Shown here: positions 9,217 to 18,641 of the stretch, piece by piece | Layout: each line of letters begins with the position of its first letter | Position numbering within the stretch: the first letter of the stretch is position 1 | Assembly: GCF_029625905.1 (NCBI RefSeq) | Contig: NZ_JARTLM010000006.1 | Span: 108,914-172,913 of the forward strand | Direction: 5' to 3' | Source of the DNA: Hydrogenovibrio sp. 3SP14C1 | Lineage (GTDB): Bacteria; Pseudomonadota; Gammaproteobacteria; Thiomicrospirales; Thiomicrospiraceae | Length of the DNA: 64,000 nucleotides | Notes under the pieces: model-generated | The model's input: the letters and a program-made list of their open reading frames with translations, nothing else | Told to the model about the DNA's origin: nothing | The model's database searches: none | Program-made: the position numbers and the translations under genes

Positions 9217-9441
9217 ATGAGTTTACATTATCAAAAGCACGCTAAAGAAGTGGTGGAGCGCTTTCAGAAAATGCTTTCCGACGATCAGGTGAATGTGATT
9301 ACCGAAGCGCACTTTCAAGAACTGGAAACCTTAATTACAGCCGCTTTAGGGGTGGTTCACTCTGAAGTGTCGCATAAGGCTGCCAAGTCTTTAGAAGCGG
9401 TTGCGAAAGACTTGCGGCAAGAGGCGAATGAAACCGATTAA
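9217..9441 (+). CDS. Small helical protein of unknown function downstream of ppk2
   Basis: 74 residues, predicted all-helical, no Cys, no membrane segment. It has a good ribosome site (GGAAAGGA) and follows ppk2 closely, so it is probably real and cotranscribed. I do not recognise the family. Its Glu/Lys/His-rich helices could dimerise as a coiled coil. A perfect 7-bp inverted repeat (GATTAAG/CTTAATC, 9436-9454) lies at its stop codon but lacks a clear T-tract. Confidence 0.6.
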   Translation: MSLHYQKHAKEVVERFQKMLSDDQVNVITEAHFQELETLITAALGVVHSEVSHKAAKSLEAVAKDLRQEANETD

Positions 9442-9460
9442 GCCTGACTTAATCATGCGG

Positions 9461-10057
9461 TTAAAAATCGAGTTGATGACAATCAATGGTTTGCCAATCA
9501 CTTGGCGGAGACCACCCTGAAAATAGGTCAGAAAAATTCCCTTCATAACTTCCTGGCAGGAAAGCGTCACAACAGAGTCGGTTAGGAATCTTCCAATCCT
9601 CCAGTAACGTGGATGCGCCAATCGCATAGGCTGGGAAGTTAGCAAACATAAATCGGGCTGGTTTGATCTGAAAAGGAAACGCGTTTTCAGCATGCAAAAT
9701 AACTCGAATGTCGAAGTCTTTAGACAAAGCTTTCGAAAGATAAAATGCGGTGGCGATTTTTATTCCAGATGCCAAGATGAGGATGGGTTTCTCTTTAGAT
9801 AACGCTTTAACGATATCGTTCAAAAATAGCCAGGCCTGGCTGTTTTTGGGACTATTTATTTGGCTTCCGGGGGATAAAGACACTGCCTGTGTGGTCAGAA
9901 ACTGTAAACGGCTCTGTTGTTGAGCAAACAATTGCAACGCAACACCGTCAACAGTCAGTTGCAAGTTAATGGGCGCAGGTTGGGTATTATCCTGCTCCAT
10001 TTCAACTAACCAGTAATGATTAGGTTGTTCTGTCTGTTGGATAAACTGAAAAGTCAC
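9461..10057 (-). CDS. Uncharacterised protein at the end of the pyrB-pyrC' operon
   Basis: 198 residues, no membrane segment. Residues 85-170 (ILILASGIKIATAFYLSKAL, then a Phe/Pro-rich stretch and AIGASTLLEDWKIPNRLCCDAFLPG) have the alternating character of a nucleotide- or flavin-binding domain, faintly like the NAD-binding half of ferredoxin-reductase-type proteins such as PyrK, but no diagnostic motif is present. It begins 16 bases after pyrC'. The palindrome CCAGGCCTGG interrupts it at 9830-9839 with flanking A and T tracts, without a frameshift. Function unknown. Confidence 0.6.
   Translation of the reverse strand: MTFQFIQQTEQPNHYWLVEMEQDNTQPAPINLQLTVDGVALQLFAQQQSRLQFLTTQAVSLSPGSQINSPKNSQAWLFLNDIVKALSKEKPILILASGIKIATAFYLSKALSKDFDIRVILHAENAFPFQIKPARFMFANFPAYAIGASTLLEDWKIPNRLCCDAFLPGSYEGNFSDLFSGWSPPSDWQTIDCHQLDF
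9823..9846. repeat. CCAGGCCTGG palindrome inside a gene, with A/T tracts
   Basis: AAAATAGCCAGGCCTGGCTG followed by a T run. The core is 9830-9839. It looks exactly like the intergenic terminators elsewhere but is in coding sequence, encoding SQAWLF of the 9461-10057 protein. Confidence 0.8.
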
Positions 10058-10072
10058 CGATAACCTGTTTTT

Positions 10073-11359
10073 TTACACTTGGTTGTTACGATAAACAGGG
10101 CGACCTTGGAAGTAAGTCGTTTCAATTTGTCCTGTAAATTCCCACCCTTGGAACGGAGAGTTATCCCCTTTACTGACCATTTCTGCACGATCTAACGTCC
10201 AAGGTGTTTCAGGGTTGAAAAGACTGAAATCGGCGTAGTGCCCCTCAATCAAGCTGCCATTATGAATTCCCAATATATCCGCTGGGCGTTGCGTTAAAGC
10301 ACTGATGGCGGTATTAAGGTCCAATACGCCTTCTTCAACCAGTCTGAGTGTTAACGGCAGCAAGGTTTCTAAACCACTAATGCCTGGTTCACTCTCTCCA
10401 AACGGTAATAGTTTGACGTCACGATCCAATGGGGTGTGGTCACTGACAATGGCATCAATGATGCCCATTTTGACACCGAGGCGCAGCGCCTCTTTATCTT
10501 CATGTGTCCGTAACGGAGGTGTCACGTTAAACAAGGAGTCAAAATCCATCACGTCGTATTCAGTCAGGTGTAGTTGGTGGATAGCAACATCACAAGTAAC
10601 GGGCAGCCCCCGTTTTTTTGCTTCAGCAATCATTTCCAATGAGCGGGCAGTTGAAATCTGAGAAAAGTGAACCCGTGCGCCAGTTTCCTCAGCCAAAATT
10701 AAATCACGCGCTAATGCAGCGGTTTCTGCCGAAGCAGGAATTTCAGCAAGGCCTAACCGACTGCTGATCACACCGCTGTGAACCACGCCATTATTCTTTA
10801 ATTCGTCGTCTTCGCAACGCAGCATCAGTAATATCTCATTGCTGGCGGCATAGGCCATGGCATTTTTCATTGTGAGCGGGTTTTGGATTGGTTGGCTTGC
10901 TTGGCTCAACGCAATACAGCCGGCATTTTTCAAAGCCGCCATATTACTGAGCATTTTGCCTTCCAGTCCTTGGGTAAGCGCGCCAATCGGTAACACAAAC
11001 GCGGTGGCTGCTTGGCGAGCACGGCGTTGGATGAGCTCGGTGACCGCTTGAGTATCATTCACCGGGTTGGTGTCAGGCGGGCTGCAGATGGTGGTAATGC
11101 CGCCAGAAACGGCCGCTTTGGTTTCCGATGCAATATTCCCTTCATAACGGCTGCCGGGTTCGGCAAGGCGGGCGTGTAAATCTACCAGGCCTGGCAAAAC
11201 CCATTTTCCGCCACCATCAATGACTTGGTCAGGGGTAAAGCCTTCCGGTACCGTGTCACTGATGGCAAGAATGCGTCCGCGTGAAATATAAAGGTTCGAT
11301 ACTTGATCCATTTGTTGGCTCGGATCAATGATGCGAGCATTTTCAATTAAAAGTCTCAA
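10073..11359 (-). CDS. pyrC': Dihydroorotase-like protein PyrC', probably non-catalytic
   Basis: 428 residues, amidohydrolase fold, close in length to long-type dihydroorotases. Several metal-site positions appear replaced: the usual D-x-H-x-H after the first strand is [10 protein letters not shown] (second His lost), the expected His before CED is Arg (LRCEDDEL), and the expected HxxHIST is HFSQIST. SDHTP remains. This matches the PyrC' (PyrX) proteins of Pseudomonas, which are inactive and stabilise aspartate transcarbamoylase in a dodecamer. The start overlaps the pyrB stop by 4 bases. A true dihydroorotase should lie elsewhere in the genome. Confidence 0.88.
   Translation of the reverse strand: MRLLIENARIIDPSQQMDQVSNLYISRGRILAISDTVPEGFTPDQVIDGGGKWVLPGLVDLHARLAEPGSRYEGNIASETKAAVSGGITTICSPPDTNPVNDTQAVTELIQRRARQAATAFVLPIGALTQGLEGKMLSNMAALKNAGCIALSQASQPIQNPLTMKNAMAYAASNEILLMLRCEDDELKNNGVVHSGVISSRLGLAEIPASAETAALARDLILAEETGARVHFSQISTARSLEMIAEAKKRGLPVTCDVAIHQLHLTEYDVMDFDSLFNVTPPLRTHEDKEALRLGVKMGIIDAIVSDHTPLDRDVKLLPFGESEPGISGLETLLPLTLRLVEEGVLDLNTAISALTQRPADILGIHNGSLIEGHYADFSLFNPETPWTLDRAEMVSKGDNSPFQGWEFTGQIETTYFQGRPVYRNNQV
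11185..11194. repeat. CCAGGCCTGG palindrome in pyrC'
   Basis: Exact copy of the 10-mer; on the minus strand it encodes PGLVD at the end of the first amidohydrolase strand. Confidence 0.9.
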
Positions 11360-12375
11360 GAGCGAGCCTCCTCTGTTACTTTTTTCGGGATTTGTTTTTC
11401 AGCATTCAACTGTTTGGCGTTATCGATAATGATGCTCATCACCGCCATGCGGACTGCAATGCCGTAAGTGACCTGTTCCAAAATAACCGATTGATGACCA
11501 TCTGCCACTTCTGAGTCGATTTCTACCCCACGATTCACCGGACCAGGATGCATGACAATGGCATCGGGTTTGGCGTAACTCAATCTTTCTTTGGTGAGGC
11601 CGTACAAATTGAAAAATTCTTTTTCACTTGGCAGGAGGGCGCTTTTCATTCGTTCGCTTTGCAAACGAACATTGATAATGACATCGACACCGTCCAGACC
11701 TTCTTCAATGTGATCGTATACATGAACCCCAAGCGCTTCCGGGTGTGAAGGCATTAAGGTTTTAGGACCGATCACGCGGATTTCACGTGCTTCCAAGATG
11801 CTCAACGCTTGGATTTGAGAGCGAACCACACGAGAATGTTGTATATCGCCGATAATGGCGACCTTGAGATCAAAAATATCCCCTTTATGTTTACGGATGG
11901 TAAACATATCCAGCATGGCTTGGGTTGGGTGAGCATGTTGTCCATCGCCAGCATTCACAACGTGAACATGAGGGGCGACATGCTTTGCGATAAAGTGTGC
12001 CGCGCCACTTTCACTATGGCGCACCACAAACATATCGACGAGCATGGCTTCTAAGTTCCAAAGGGTATCGAGTAAGGTTTCGCCTTTTTTGGTGGAGGAG
12101 GTTTCGATATTCAGATTGACGACATCGGCAGACAATCGTTTTTCAGCAATCTCAAAAGTGGTTAGCGTTCTTGTACTGGGTTCGAAAAAGAGATTCATGA
12201 TGGTTTTACCATGCAAGCTAGGGACTTTGCTGATATCACCGGTGAGAGGGTTAATGAAACTTTCCGCAACATCTAATATTTCGGTTAAATGATGCTGTTT
12301 TAACCCTTCTAGGGTTAAAAAGTGGCGCAACTTTCCTTGTTCATTCAGTTGGAGGTTGGGCGTTGAGAGTCTCAT
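11356..12375 (-). CDS. pyrB: Aspartate carbamoyltransferase catalytic subunit
   Basis: 339 residues, the longer type found with PyrC'. The carbamoyl-phosphate loop is [12 protein letters not shown] (near residues 64-75; many homologues have ENSTRT), then HPTQAMLD in the middle and HPGPVNRG in the C-terminal domain. It makes carbamoyl-aspartate in pyrimidine synthesis. The roughly 25-residue N-terminal extension is typical of class A enzymes. The pyrB-pyrC' pair overlaps and should be cotranslated. Confidence 0.93.
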   Translation of the reverse strand: MRLSTPNLQLNEQGKLRHFLTLEGLKQHHLTEILDVAESFINPLTGDISKVPSLHGKTIMNLFFEPSTRTLTTFEIAEKRLSADVVNLNIETSSTKKGETLLDTLWNLEAMLVDMFVVRHSESGAAHFIAKHVAPHVHVVNAGDGQHAHPTQAMLDMFTIRKHKGDIFDLKVAIIGDIQHSRVVRSQIQALSILEAREIRVIGPKTLMPSHPEALGVHVYDHIEEGLDGVDVIINVRLQSERMKSALLPSEKEFFNLYGLTKERLSYAKPDAIVMHPGPVNRGVEIDSEVADGHQSVILEQVTYGIAVRMAVMSIIIDNAKQLNAEKQIPKKVTEEARS

Positions 12376-12393
12376 TGAAGTTCCTTTTGATAT

Positions 12394-12807
12394 TTAGAGA
12401 GCGTCTAACCAATTTTCTAAAATAATTTGTGCGGCATGGTCATCTACCGGCTGACGGGCTTTTGTTTTTCGTTGTTCTGCTTCGATTGAACTAAGTTGTT
12501 CTTCGATATAAAAAACTGGTCTTTGATAACGACCACTTAAGCGTTGTCCAAATTTTCGGGCGGGTTGTGTTAACGCCTGTTCTTCACCATTTAGGCGCAT
12601 CGGCAATCCCACCACAATGGCGCTGGGCTTCCATTCTTCAAACAGGCGAGTGATGTGTTCCCAATCCGGTTTGCCATCTTTGCTGGCCACAATCGCTTCT
12701 GGCGTTGCGGTGCGTGTAATGGTTTGACCAATCGCAACCCCAATTCGTTTTAACCCGAAGTCAAAGCCGATGATGACCCCTTCAATGGGTTTATCCATGC
12801 CCTGCAT
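12394..12807 (-). CDS. ruvX: Putative Holliday junction resolvase YqgF/RuvX
   Basis: 137 residues, RNase H fold. Motifs are GFDFGLKRIGVAIG near residue 13, VVGLPMRLNGEEQ in the middle and DDHAAQIILENWL at the C-terminus. It is implicated in pre-16S rRNA 5' processing and/or Holliday junction cleavage. The start overlaps the end of yqgE by 17 bases; the ATG at 12798 is an alternative. Conserved yqgE-ruvX-pyrB context. Confidence 0.9.
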   Translation of the reverse strand: MQGMDKPIEGVIIGFDFGLKRIGVAIGQTITRTATPEAIVASKDGKPDWEHITRLFEEWKPSAIVVGLPMRLNGEEQALTQPARKFGQRLSGRYQRPVFYIEEQLSSIEAEQRKTKARQPVDDHAAQIILENWLDAL

Positions 12808-13357
12808 CCATACTCAACGACTCGGGCGAAATACCGAGTGTTTTCAAGGCGACTTGCCATTTTTGCTCACTTGCCACATCAAATAATAATGCTTCATTAT
12901 AAGGAATCGTCAACCAATTATTGGCTTGGATTTCTTCATTGAGTTGACCTTTTTCCCAGCCCGAGAAGCCTAGGCAGACCACGGTTTTTTCCGGCGCGGT
13001 CCCTTCTGCCATCGCTTTCAGGAAATCTTCGGAAACCGTCATGGCTAAGTTGTCTTGTAAGGGTAGGGTTTTCTGCCAATCGCCTTGCGGTTCATGCAAA
13101 ATAAATCCATGTTCCAAATCAACCGGGCCACCCATTAAAACAGGTCGGTCTGCATAAATTTCCGGGACTTCCACGGGTAATTCGAAGTGATCTAATAATT
13201 CAGGAACGGTTAAGTTATGTTCTAAATTGATGACCAATCCCATCGTGCCGTGTTCATTGTCTTCGACAATATAAATAACGGTTTTATCAAACCAGCTGTC
13301 CGTTAAATTGGGCATGGCGATAAGAAAGTGGTGTTCCAACGAGTTTAAATGTTCCAT
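12791..13357 (-). CDS. yqgE: YqgE/AlgH family protein
   Basis: 188 residues. The family signature is clear: LEHHFLIAMPNLTDSWFDKTVIYIVEDNEHGTMG is the N-terminal block (here only partly quoted by its key residues MP, DSWF, EHGTMG), then GGPVDLEHGF and CLGFSGWEKGQLNEEI. Biochemical role is unresolved; AlgH in Pseudomonas affects alginate regulation. First gene of the yqgE-ruvX-pyrB-pyrC' operon. Confidence 0.92.
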   Translation of the reverse strand: MEHLNSLEHHFLIAMPNLTDSWFDKTVIYIVEDNEHGTMGLVINLEHNLTVPELLDHFELPVEVPEIYADRPVLMGGPVDLEHGFILHEPQGDWQKTLPLQDNLAMTVSEDFLKAMAEGTAPEKTVVCLGFSGWEKGQLNEEIQANNWLTIPYNEALLFDVASEQKWQVALKTLGISPESLSMDAGHG

Positions 13358-13420
13358 AAATTCGAATTATATCAGTTTGTATGGCACATGGCAGATAACA
13401 TGAAGATTGAAGAGATTTTT

Positions 13421-14476
13421 TTAATCTGAACTATCATCGTTCACTTGTAAGCGCTTTTTCATGTCATCTGTTATGTACATTTTTTGGTTGTCATCAATCA
13501 TAAACGCTTCGGTGACGTGCATTTGTCGGGCGATTTTTTGCCAGTGTTTCGGCCCAGCAATCATTAAAGCCGTTGCAGCAGCATCCGCCGTGGTGGCATC
13601 TTTGTGAATGACGGTAACAGAAATAAAGTGATCTGCCGGGTAGCCGGTATTGGGGTTAATGATGTGGCTATAACGTTTGCCTTTCCATTCAAAGTAGCGT
13701 TGATAAGAACCCGAGGTGACAATGCTTTCATCCCCTTGGATTTGAATCGCGGCTAAGATCTGTCCGGGATGTTTGGGATTTTGAATGCCGATGCGCCAGG
13801 CTTGATGTTGATTTGGATTTTTAGAACCAATAATGCGCATATCGCCGCCAATATTCACAATAGCATTTTGAATGCCAACCGACTGCAGGCTATGAATGGC
13901 AATATCCAGCGCTAAGCCTTTCGCATTGCCACCAAAGTCGAGCTGAACGTTCGGGTTGTCGCAGAGTAAGCGGTTGTTATTAAAGTGGACATCTTTAATG
14001 GAGGGGCGACTGTTCAGCCACTGCTGAATCGTTGCCTGTGAAGGCGGCGGCCCATGCCAGTCTTCGGAATGAAATCCCCATAAATTAATGAGCTGACCAA
14101 TTCCCGGATCAAACAAATAATCAGACTCCGCTGCCAATTTTTTCGATTTTAAAATAAAGGCTTTGATACTGTCTTGAACGACAATCGGTTTTTGTTGCGC
14201 AATGGCAGTATTGATTTTAGCGATGATGCCGCCGGGTTCCCAGGCATGCCAGTCACGATTGAACTTCTGGAAGCGCGCTTCAATGGCTTGAATGGCGTGT
14301 TGCGCTTTGTCTTTTGGTGTATCGACGATTTCCACCTGAACTTCGGTACCAAACACATAAAAGGTTTGTTGTACTTTTTCATAGCTTTGTTGGGCGCAGC
14401 TGCCAAGCATAGCGAGGATGAAAAACAGGCCAAGCCATTTAATTAGCAAACTTAGAGGATAAGAGAATGAAGTCAT
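13421..14476 (-). CDS. apbE: FAD:protein FMN transferase ApbE (lipoprotein)
   Basis: About 351 residues from the ATG at 14476; a TTG at 14497 is an alternative start. The N-terminus is a lipoprotein signal with hydrophobic core and lipobox LGSC, so it is anchored in the periplasm. Motifs are FGTEVQVEI, DFGGNAKGLALDIA, the conserved GGD in IVNIGGDMRI and HIINPNTGYPA. It attaches FMN covalently to flavoproteins such as Rnf/Nqr subunits. The target is not in this window. Confidence 0.9.
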   Translation of the reverse strand: MTSFSYPLSLLIKWLGLFFILAMLGSCAQQSYEKVQQTFYVFGTEVQVEIVDTPKDKAQHAIQAIEARFQKFNRDWHAWEPGGIIAKINTAIAQQKPIVVQDSIKAFILKSKKLAAESDYLFDPGIGQLINLWGFHSEDWHGPPPSQATIQQWLNSRPSIKDVHFNNNRLLCDNPNVQLDFGGNAKGLALDIAIHSLQSVGIQNAIVNIGGDMRIIGSKNPNQHQAWRIGIQNPKHPGQILAAIQIQGDESIVTSGSYQRYFEWKGKRYSHIINPNTGYPADHFISVTVIHKDATTADAAATALMIAGPKHWQKIARQMHVTEAFMIDDNQKMYITDDMKKRLQVNDDSSD

Positions 14477-14563
14477 AAAACGGTGTGTTTTCTCCAATAA
14501 AAAACAGACAACCTAACGGCGTGTCTGTTTGTGAATAGTGAATCGTCACGCGTTATCGGCATT

Positions 14564-14589
14564 AAAAATGCCCAGGCCTGGGGGTTTTT
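14564..14589. terminator. CCAGGCCTGG-core terminator after gshB
   Basis: AAAAATGCCCAGGCCTGGG then a T run; core at 14572-14581. It lies just downstream of gshB on the minus strand, with A and T tracts that could serve either strand. Confidence 0.75.
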
Positions 14590-14601
14590 AAGCCATAAAA
14601 A

Positions 14602-15567
14602 CTAAGAACGGAGAGACTCTAAATGGTCAAATAGTTGCCCGGCAATATTTAAGTTGTACTGTGTATCCAGCTCGCGAATACAAGTAGGGCTGGTGACATT
14701 GATTTCGGTAATGTAATCGCCGATGACGTCTAGTCCCACAAAGTGGAGTCCTTTGCGCTGTAGGGTCGGGGCAATCTGCTGGCATAGCCAGAGATCGCGT
14801 TCGGAAAGTTCAATGCCAACCCCTTTGCCGCCTGCAGCAATGTTGCCACGCGTTTCACCTTCTACAGGAATGCGTGCAAGCGCGTAAGGCACGGGCTCGC
14901 CATTGACTAATAGGATACGTTTGTCGCCCTGTTTGATTTCCGGCAAATAAATCTGTGCCATTATGTGATGTTGACCATGATCTGTCATGGTTTCGATGAT
15001 GACATTGATGTTGGGATCGTTTTGTTTCACGCGGAAAATAGAAGCACCGCCCATGGCATCCAGAGGCTTCAAAATGACATCTTGATGGTCAGCAATAAAT
15101 GCTTTCAACTGTAGTGCATTTGCAGAAACTAACGTCGGCGGAATACAGTCGGGAAACCAGCTGGCAAATAATTTTTCATTCGCATCGCGCAACGATTGCG
15201 GTTTATTAACAACTAAGACGCCTTCTGCTTCAGTCAGCTCAAGCATATGAGTTGAATAAAGATAGTCATTATTAAATGGCGGATCTTGTCGGATCAAAAT
15301 AATATCCAAGTCGGAAAGCTTGCTTTCGTAACTGGCACCGAAACCATAAAATTGCGAGGTCGTATCGGATTGCGCGCGATCCCAAACCTTGAGCTCACTG
15401 ATGTTTGCATGAGGTTGACCATTTTTTAAAAAAATATCTTCCGGCTGCATGTAAAAAATTTCGTGTCCACGACGCTGAGCTTCCAAAAGCATGGCGAAAG
15501 AACTGTCTTTGTAAGGTTTTATGTTCGCAATGGGATCCATTACGATACCGACTTTACAAGGTTTCAT
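14602..15567 (-). CDS. gshB: Glutathione synthetase
   Basis: 321 residues, ATP-grasp. The order is an N-terminal MKPCKVGIVMDP, substrate loop LNSTH-type equivalent DYLYSTHMLELTE, ATP-grasp KPLDAMGGASIFRV and glycine-rich loop RGNIAAGGKG, ending with DVIGDYITEINVTSPT. It joins gamma-glutamylcysteine and glycine. It overlaps gshA by 4 bases and forms a two-gene glutathione operon. Confidence 0.96.
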   Translation of the reverse strand: MKPCKVGIVMDPIANIKPYKDSSFAMLLEAQRRGHEIFYMQPEDIFLKNGQPHANISELKVWDRAQSDTTSQFYGFGASYESKLSDLDIILIRQDPPFNNDYLYSTHMLELTEAEGVLVVNKPQSLRDANEKLFASWFPDCIPPTLVSANALQLKAFIADHQDVILKPLDAMGGASIFRVKQNDPNINVIIETMTDHGQHHIMAQIYLPEIKQGDKRILLVNGEPVPYALARIPVEGETRGNIAAGGKGVGIELSERDLWLCQQIAPTLQRKGLHFVGLDVIGDYITEINVTSPTCIRELDTQYNLNIAGQLFDHLESLRS

Positions 15568-16874
15568 GAGGCTTTCTCAACATCATTGGCATTTTTCGAA
15601 GCGGCAATTTCACGTGCTGCTGCTAATAATGCCAAACGCGCAACCACGCCATAAGCATAAAAGCGGTTTGGACCGGCATCAGGGGCTTGGTTTTGGTCTG
15701 GCATCACACATGAGCTTTGGAATGAAATGGACTCGAAGTGCATACCTGGAGAGTTTAAATTGTCTGTTGAACCTTTACCTGTATGGACGCGATAAAATCC
15801 GCCGATAACTTGGTTATGCATCATATAAACCACTGGCTCTGCAACGGCATCATTAATGCGTTCGTTGGTATAAACCCCTTCTTGCACCAGCATTTGTTCG
15901 GCAACCAACCCCTCTTTGGCAGAAGACATTTTATTACGTTGTTTACGATTCAAATTAAGGATGTCTTCTGAGGTGTTGACGGACATGATGGCCATGCCGT
16001 AAGTGCCGCTATCGGATTTCACAATCGCAAACGGTTGGTTGTCGATGTCATGTTGATCGTAGTATTGCTGTGTTTCTTGTAAAACGGTATTGACCGCGCC
16101 AGCCAAACATTCTAACCCGGTACGTTCTTTGAAATTAACCGGTCCACACTGTAAGGACATCGGGTTGATTAACCATGGGTCAATATCAATGATTTTTGAA
16201 AATTCAGTACTCACGTTTTTATAATGATCAAAATGCTCGGTTTTATAACGATTTGCCCAGCCTAAGTCTAAAGGCGGTAATAAAGTTTGATCGATGTTTT
16301 CTAAAATTTCCGGGCGACCACTGGACAGGTCATTGTTTAATAACACGGCGCAAGGGAAAAAATCTTCCACCCCGACACGATCTCCTTTTTTGACTAACGG
16401 TTTTAAGGTTAGATTCTTGCCGGACGGTAAGTCGATGGTGGTATTTTCCGTGATTTCTGGGTTGAGGCTACCGATTTGGACTTCATACCCTGCCGAAATC
16501 AAAATCTCTTGCAGGACGGCCACGTTTTCCAGATAGAACTGGTTACGGGTATGGTTTTCAGGAATCAGTAAAACACCATCGGCAACGGGACAGGCTTGGG
16601 TGATGGCACTTTGTGCCGCTTGAATGGCGAGAGGCCGTAAGTCAGGATGCAAGTTATTAAACCCAGCTGGAAATAAATTGGTATCGACTGGCGCTAACTT
16701 ATAACCAGCGTTTCTCAAATCAACCGAAGCATAAAAGGGCGCAGGGGTCTGCTTGAACTGTTTTCGGAACCAACACTCTATGTCGGCTTGATGATTCAGA
16801 AGATGTTGTTCCAGCTCCAGTAAAGGACCCGTTAAAGCAGTTTGTAAATGAGGTACCTGATTGACTGTTGGCAT
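15564..16874 (-). CDS. gshA: Glutamate-cysteine ligase, Thiobacillus-ferrooxidans type
   Basis: 436 residues. It is unlike E. coli GshA and matches the alternative family (TIGR02049) found in acidithiobacilli, thiomicrospiras and cyanobacteria-like lineages: DLRNAGYKLAPVDTNLFPAGFNNL near residue 50 (key residues R, D-T-N-L-F-P-G-F-N-N) and VKSDSGTYGMAIMSV near residue 285. It makes gamma-glutamylcysteine. First gene of the gshAB operon. Confidence 0.92.
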   Translation of the reverse strand: MPTVNQVPHLQTALTGPLLELEQHLLNHQADIECWFRKQFKQTPAPFYASVDLRNAGYKLAPVDTNLFPAGFNNLHPDLRPLAIQAAQSAITQACPVADGVLLIPENHTRNQFYLENVAVLQEILISAGYEVQIGSLNPEITENTTIDLPSGKNLTLKPLVKKGDRVGVEDFFPCAVLLNNDLSSGRPEILENIDQTLLPPLDLGWANRYKTEHFDHYKNVSTEFSKIIDIDPWLINPMSLQCGPVNFKERTGLECLAGAVNTVLQETQQYYDQHDIDNQPFAIVKSDSGTYGMAIMSVNTSEDILNLNRKQRNKMSSAKEGLVAEQMLVQEGVYTNERINDAVAEPVVYMMHNQVIGGFYRVHTGKGSTDNLNSPGMHFESISFQSSCVMPDQNQAPDAGPNRFYAYGVVARLALLAAAREIAASKNANDVEKAS

Positions 16875-16942
16875 AGTGCTCTCTAATTTATCTTAATGAA
16901 TTTTATTATACAGATTCGCATTGAAAATTTTTGCATCTCAAC

Positions 16943-17680
16943 TTAACGAAAATCACCCCATAAGGTTTGTAGTGCTGACAAAATCACCACACCTGCGGTT
17001 TCTGTGCGCAGAATACGCGGGCCTAATCGAGTTGGGGTCAATCCTTTTTGAGTGCCTTGTAAGACTTCGTCATCGGTTAAACCGCCTTCAGGGCCAATAA
17101 GCAAAAAAATAGTTGTGTCTGACAAGGACGAAGGTAGTGTATTAAGTGTGTTTTCTGCCGTCGGGTTCAGTACGACGCCTGAGACTTCCGTTTGCGCGTT
17201 CAACCAATCGTAATAGGAAAGTGGTGGTAAAATAGTGGGCACAACATTACGGTTTGATTGTTCACAGGCATTAATGGCAATCTCCTGCCATTGTGTTCGT
17301 TTTTTATCCAGTCGGTCGCCCGTCAGTTTGACGTCACACCGTTCGGTAAAAATTGGTTGGATGGTGGTAATGCCGAGTTCGACCGATTTTTGAATGGTGT
17401 AGTCCATTCTGTCACCTTTCGAAATCCCCTGGAGTAAAACCGTGTGCAGAGGTGATTCGGTATTAATCGAATCGCATTGCTCAATTAAAACCTCTGCTGT
17501 TCTTCGTCCGGTGACAACCAGTTTCGCTTGCGCTTGATTGCCTTTGCCATCAAAGACCTCGATAGGGCGCTGATCTTTTAACCGTAATACCGTCAAGGCA
17601 TAGTGCGATTGTGATTTATCCAGCGGGATAGATTCACCTTCTTTAAACGCCGTCGGTAAGTGGAAACGAGGAATTCTCAT
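16943..17680 (-). CDS. rsmE: 16S rRNA m3U1498 methyltransferase RsmE
   Basis: 245 residues, SPOUT family. N-terminal PUA-like RNA-binding segment, then the knot motif LLIGPEGGLTDDEV and C-terminal LGPRILRTETAGVVILSALQ, which binds SAM. It methylates U1498 in 16S rRNA. Stands between gshA and metF on the same strand. Confidence 0.95.
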   Translation of the reverse strand: MRIPRFHLPTAFKEGESIPLDKSQSHYALTVLRLKDQRPIEVFDGKGNQAQAKLVVTGRRTAEVLIEQCDSINTESPLHTVLLQGISKGDRMDYTIQKSVELGITTIQPIFTERCDVKLTGDRLDKKRTQWQEIAINACEQSNRNVVPTILPPLSYYDWLNAQTEVSGVVLNPTAENTLNTLPSSLSDTTIFLLIGPEGGLTDDEVLQGTQKGLTPTRLGPRILRTETAGVVILSALQTLWGDFR

Positions 17681-17700
17681 AACGTTCGCACAGTTGAGTG

Positions 17701-18558
17701 TTAAGCGTTTTTAAAGGTTAAAGCATTCACAATGTTCAGCGTCGGAGCTGATTGGTTCATGCTGTAAAAATGTAACCCAGGCGCACCGGCATCCAATAAA
17801 CGCTGTGAAAGTTCGGTGACAACATCTTCACCAAACGCTTTTAAGCTCTCGGTATCATCGCCGAAACTTTCCAAGCGACATTTTAACCAGCGGGGAACTT
17901 CTGCGCCACAGCCTTCCGAAAATCGGATCAGGTTTTCATAGTTTGTGATGGGCATAATGCCAGGCACAATCGGCAAATCAATCCCTGAACGTTCACAATT
18001 ATCGATGAAGTATAAGTAACTGTCGACATTGTAAAAGTATTGCGTAATAGCGGAATCGGCTCCTTGGTCAACCTTATGTTTGAACCACTTGATACCGATG
18101 TCGCAATTGCGTGCCTGTGGATGCGTTTCAGGATAGGCAGCCACTTCCAGTTTGAAGGTGTCGCCTCGCTCTTGACGAATAAAGGCAATTAAATCACTGG
18201 CGTACTTAAACTCACCCGGATCCATCATGCCGGAAGGTAAATCCCCTCTTAATGCCACGATACGTTTGATGCCCATCGCTTCATAACGATCCAACAGTTC
18301 AATGACGCTTTCTTCTGAAGCACCAATGCAAGTCAAGTGAGGTGCCGCATCAAACTGGGTTTGTGTTTGGATGTATTCAACCGTTTCGATGGTGCGGTTT
18401 TGAGTGGTTCCGCCTGCGCCATAGGTCACTGACATATATTCCGGGTTCATTGTGCCGAGTTTTTCAATCACCGTTTTTAGTTTCTCAACGCCTTTTTCGG
18501 TTCTGGGCGGAAAAAACTCTAAACTCAGTTTTTGCTCGTATTGTTGTTGAGATTGCAT
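17701..18558 (-). CDS. metF: Methylenetetrahydrofolate reductase
   Basis: 285 residues, TIM barrel flavoprotein. Motifs are SLEFFPPRTEKG near the start, SVTYGAGGTT, the folate/FAD region RGDLPSG and VPGIMPITNY. It reduces methylene-THF to methyl-THF for methionine synthesis. With metK, metX and metW this gives three methionine/SAM loci in the window. Confidence 0.96.
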   Translation of the reverse strand: MQSQQQYEQKLSLEFFPPRTEKGVEKLKTVIEKLGTMNPEYMSVTYGAGGTTQNRTIETVEYIQTQTQFDAAPHLTCIGASEESVIELLDRYEAMGIKRIVALRGDLPSGMMDPGEFKYASDLIAFIRQERGDTFKLEVAAYPETHPQARNCDIGIKWFKHKVDQGADSAITQYFYNVDSYLYFIDNCERSGIDLPIVPGIMPITNYENLIRFSEGCGAEVPRWLKCRLESFGDDTESLKAFGEDVVTELSQRLLDAGAPGLHFYSMNQSAPTLNIVNALTFKNA

Positions 18559-18580
18559 AGGGTTCCTTGTGGTTAACCTG

Positions 18581-18610
18581 ATAAAAACGACCAGGCCTGG
18601 CTGTTTTTAT
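18581..18610. terminator. CCAGGCCTGG-core terminator between metK and metF
   Basis: ATAAAAAC at 18581-18588, core CCAGGCCTGG at 18591-18600, GTTTTTAT at 18603-18610: a symmetrical hairpin with terminal A and T runs, downstream of metK on the minus strand. Confidence 0.85.
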
Positions 18611-18641
18611 CGGATTAAATCATCTTGTATTGCTTTAAATA

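Noticed and set aside
9436-9454. Inverted repeat GATTAAG/CTTAATC as a terminator
   Set aside because: Short AT-rich stem and no T-tract; not called.
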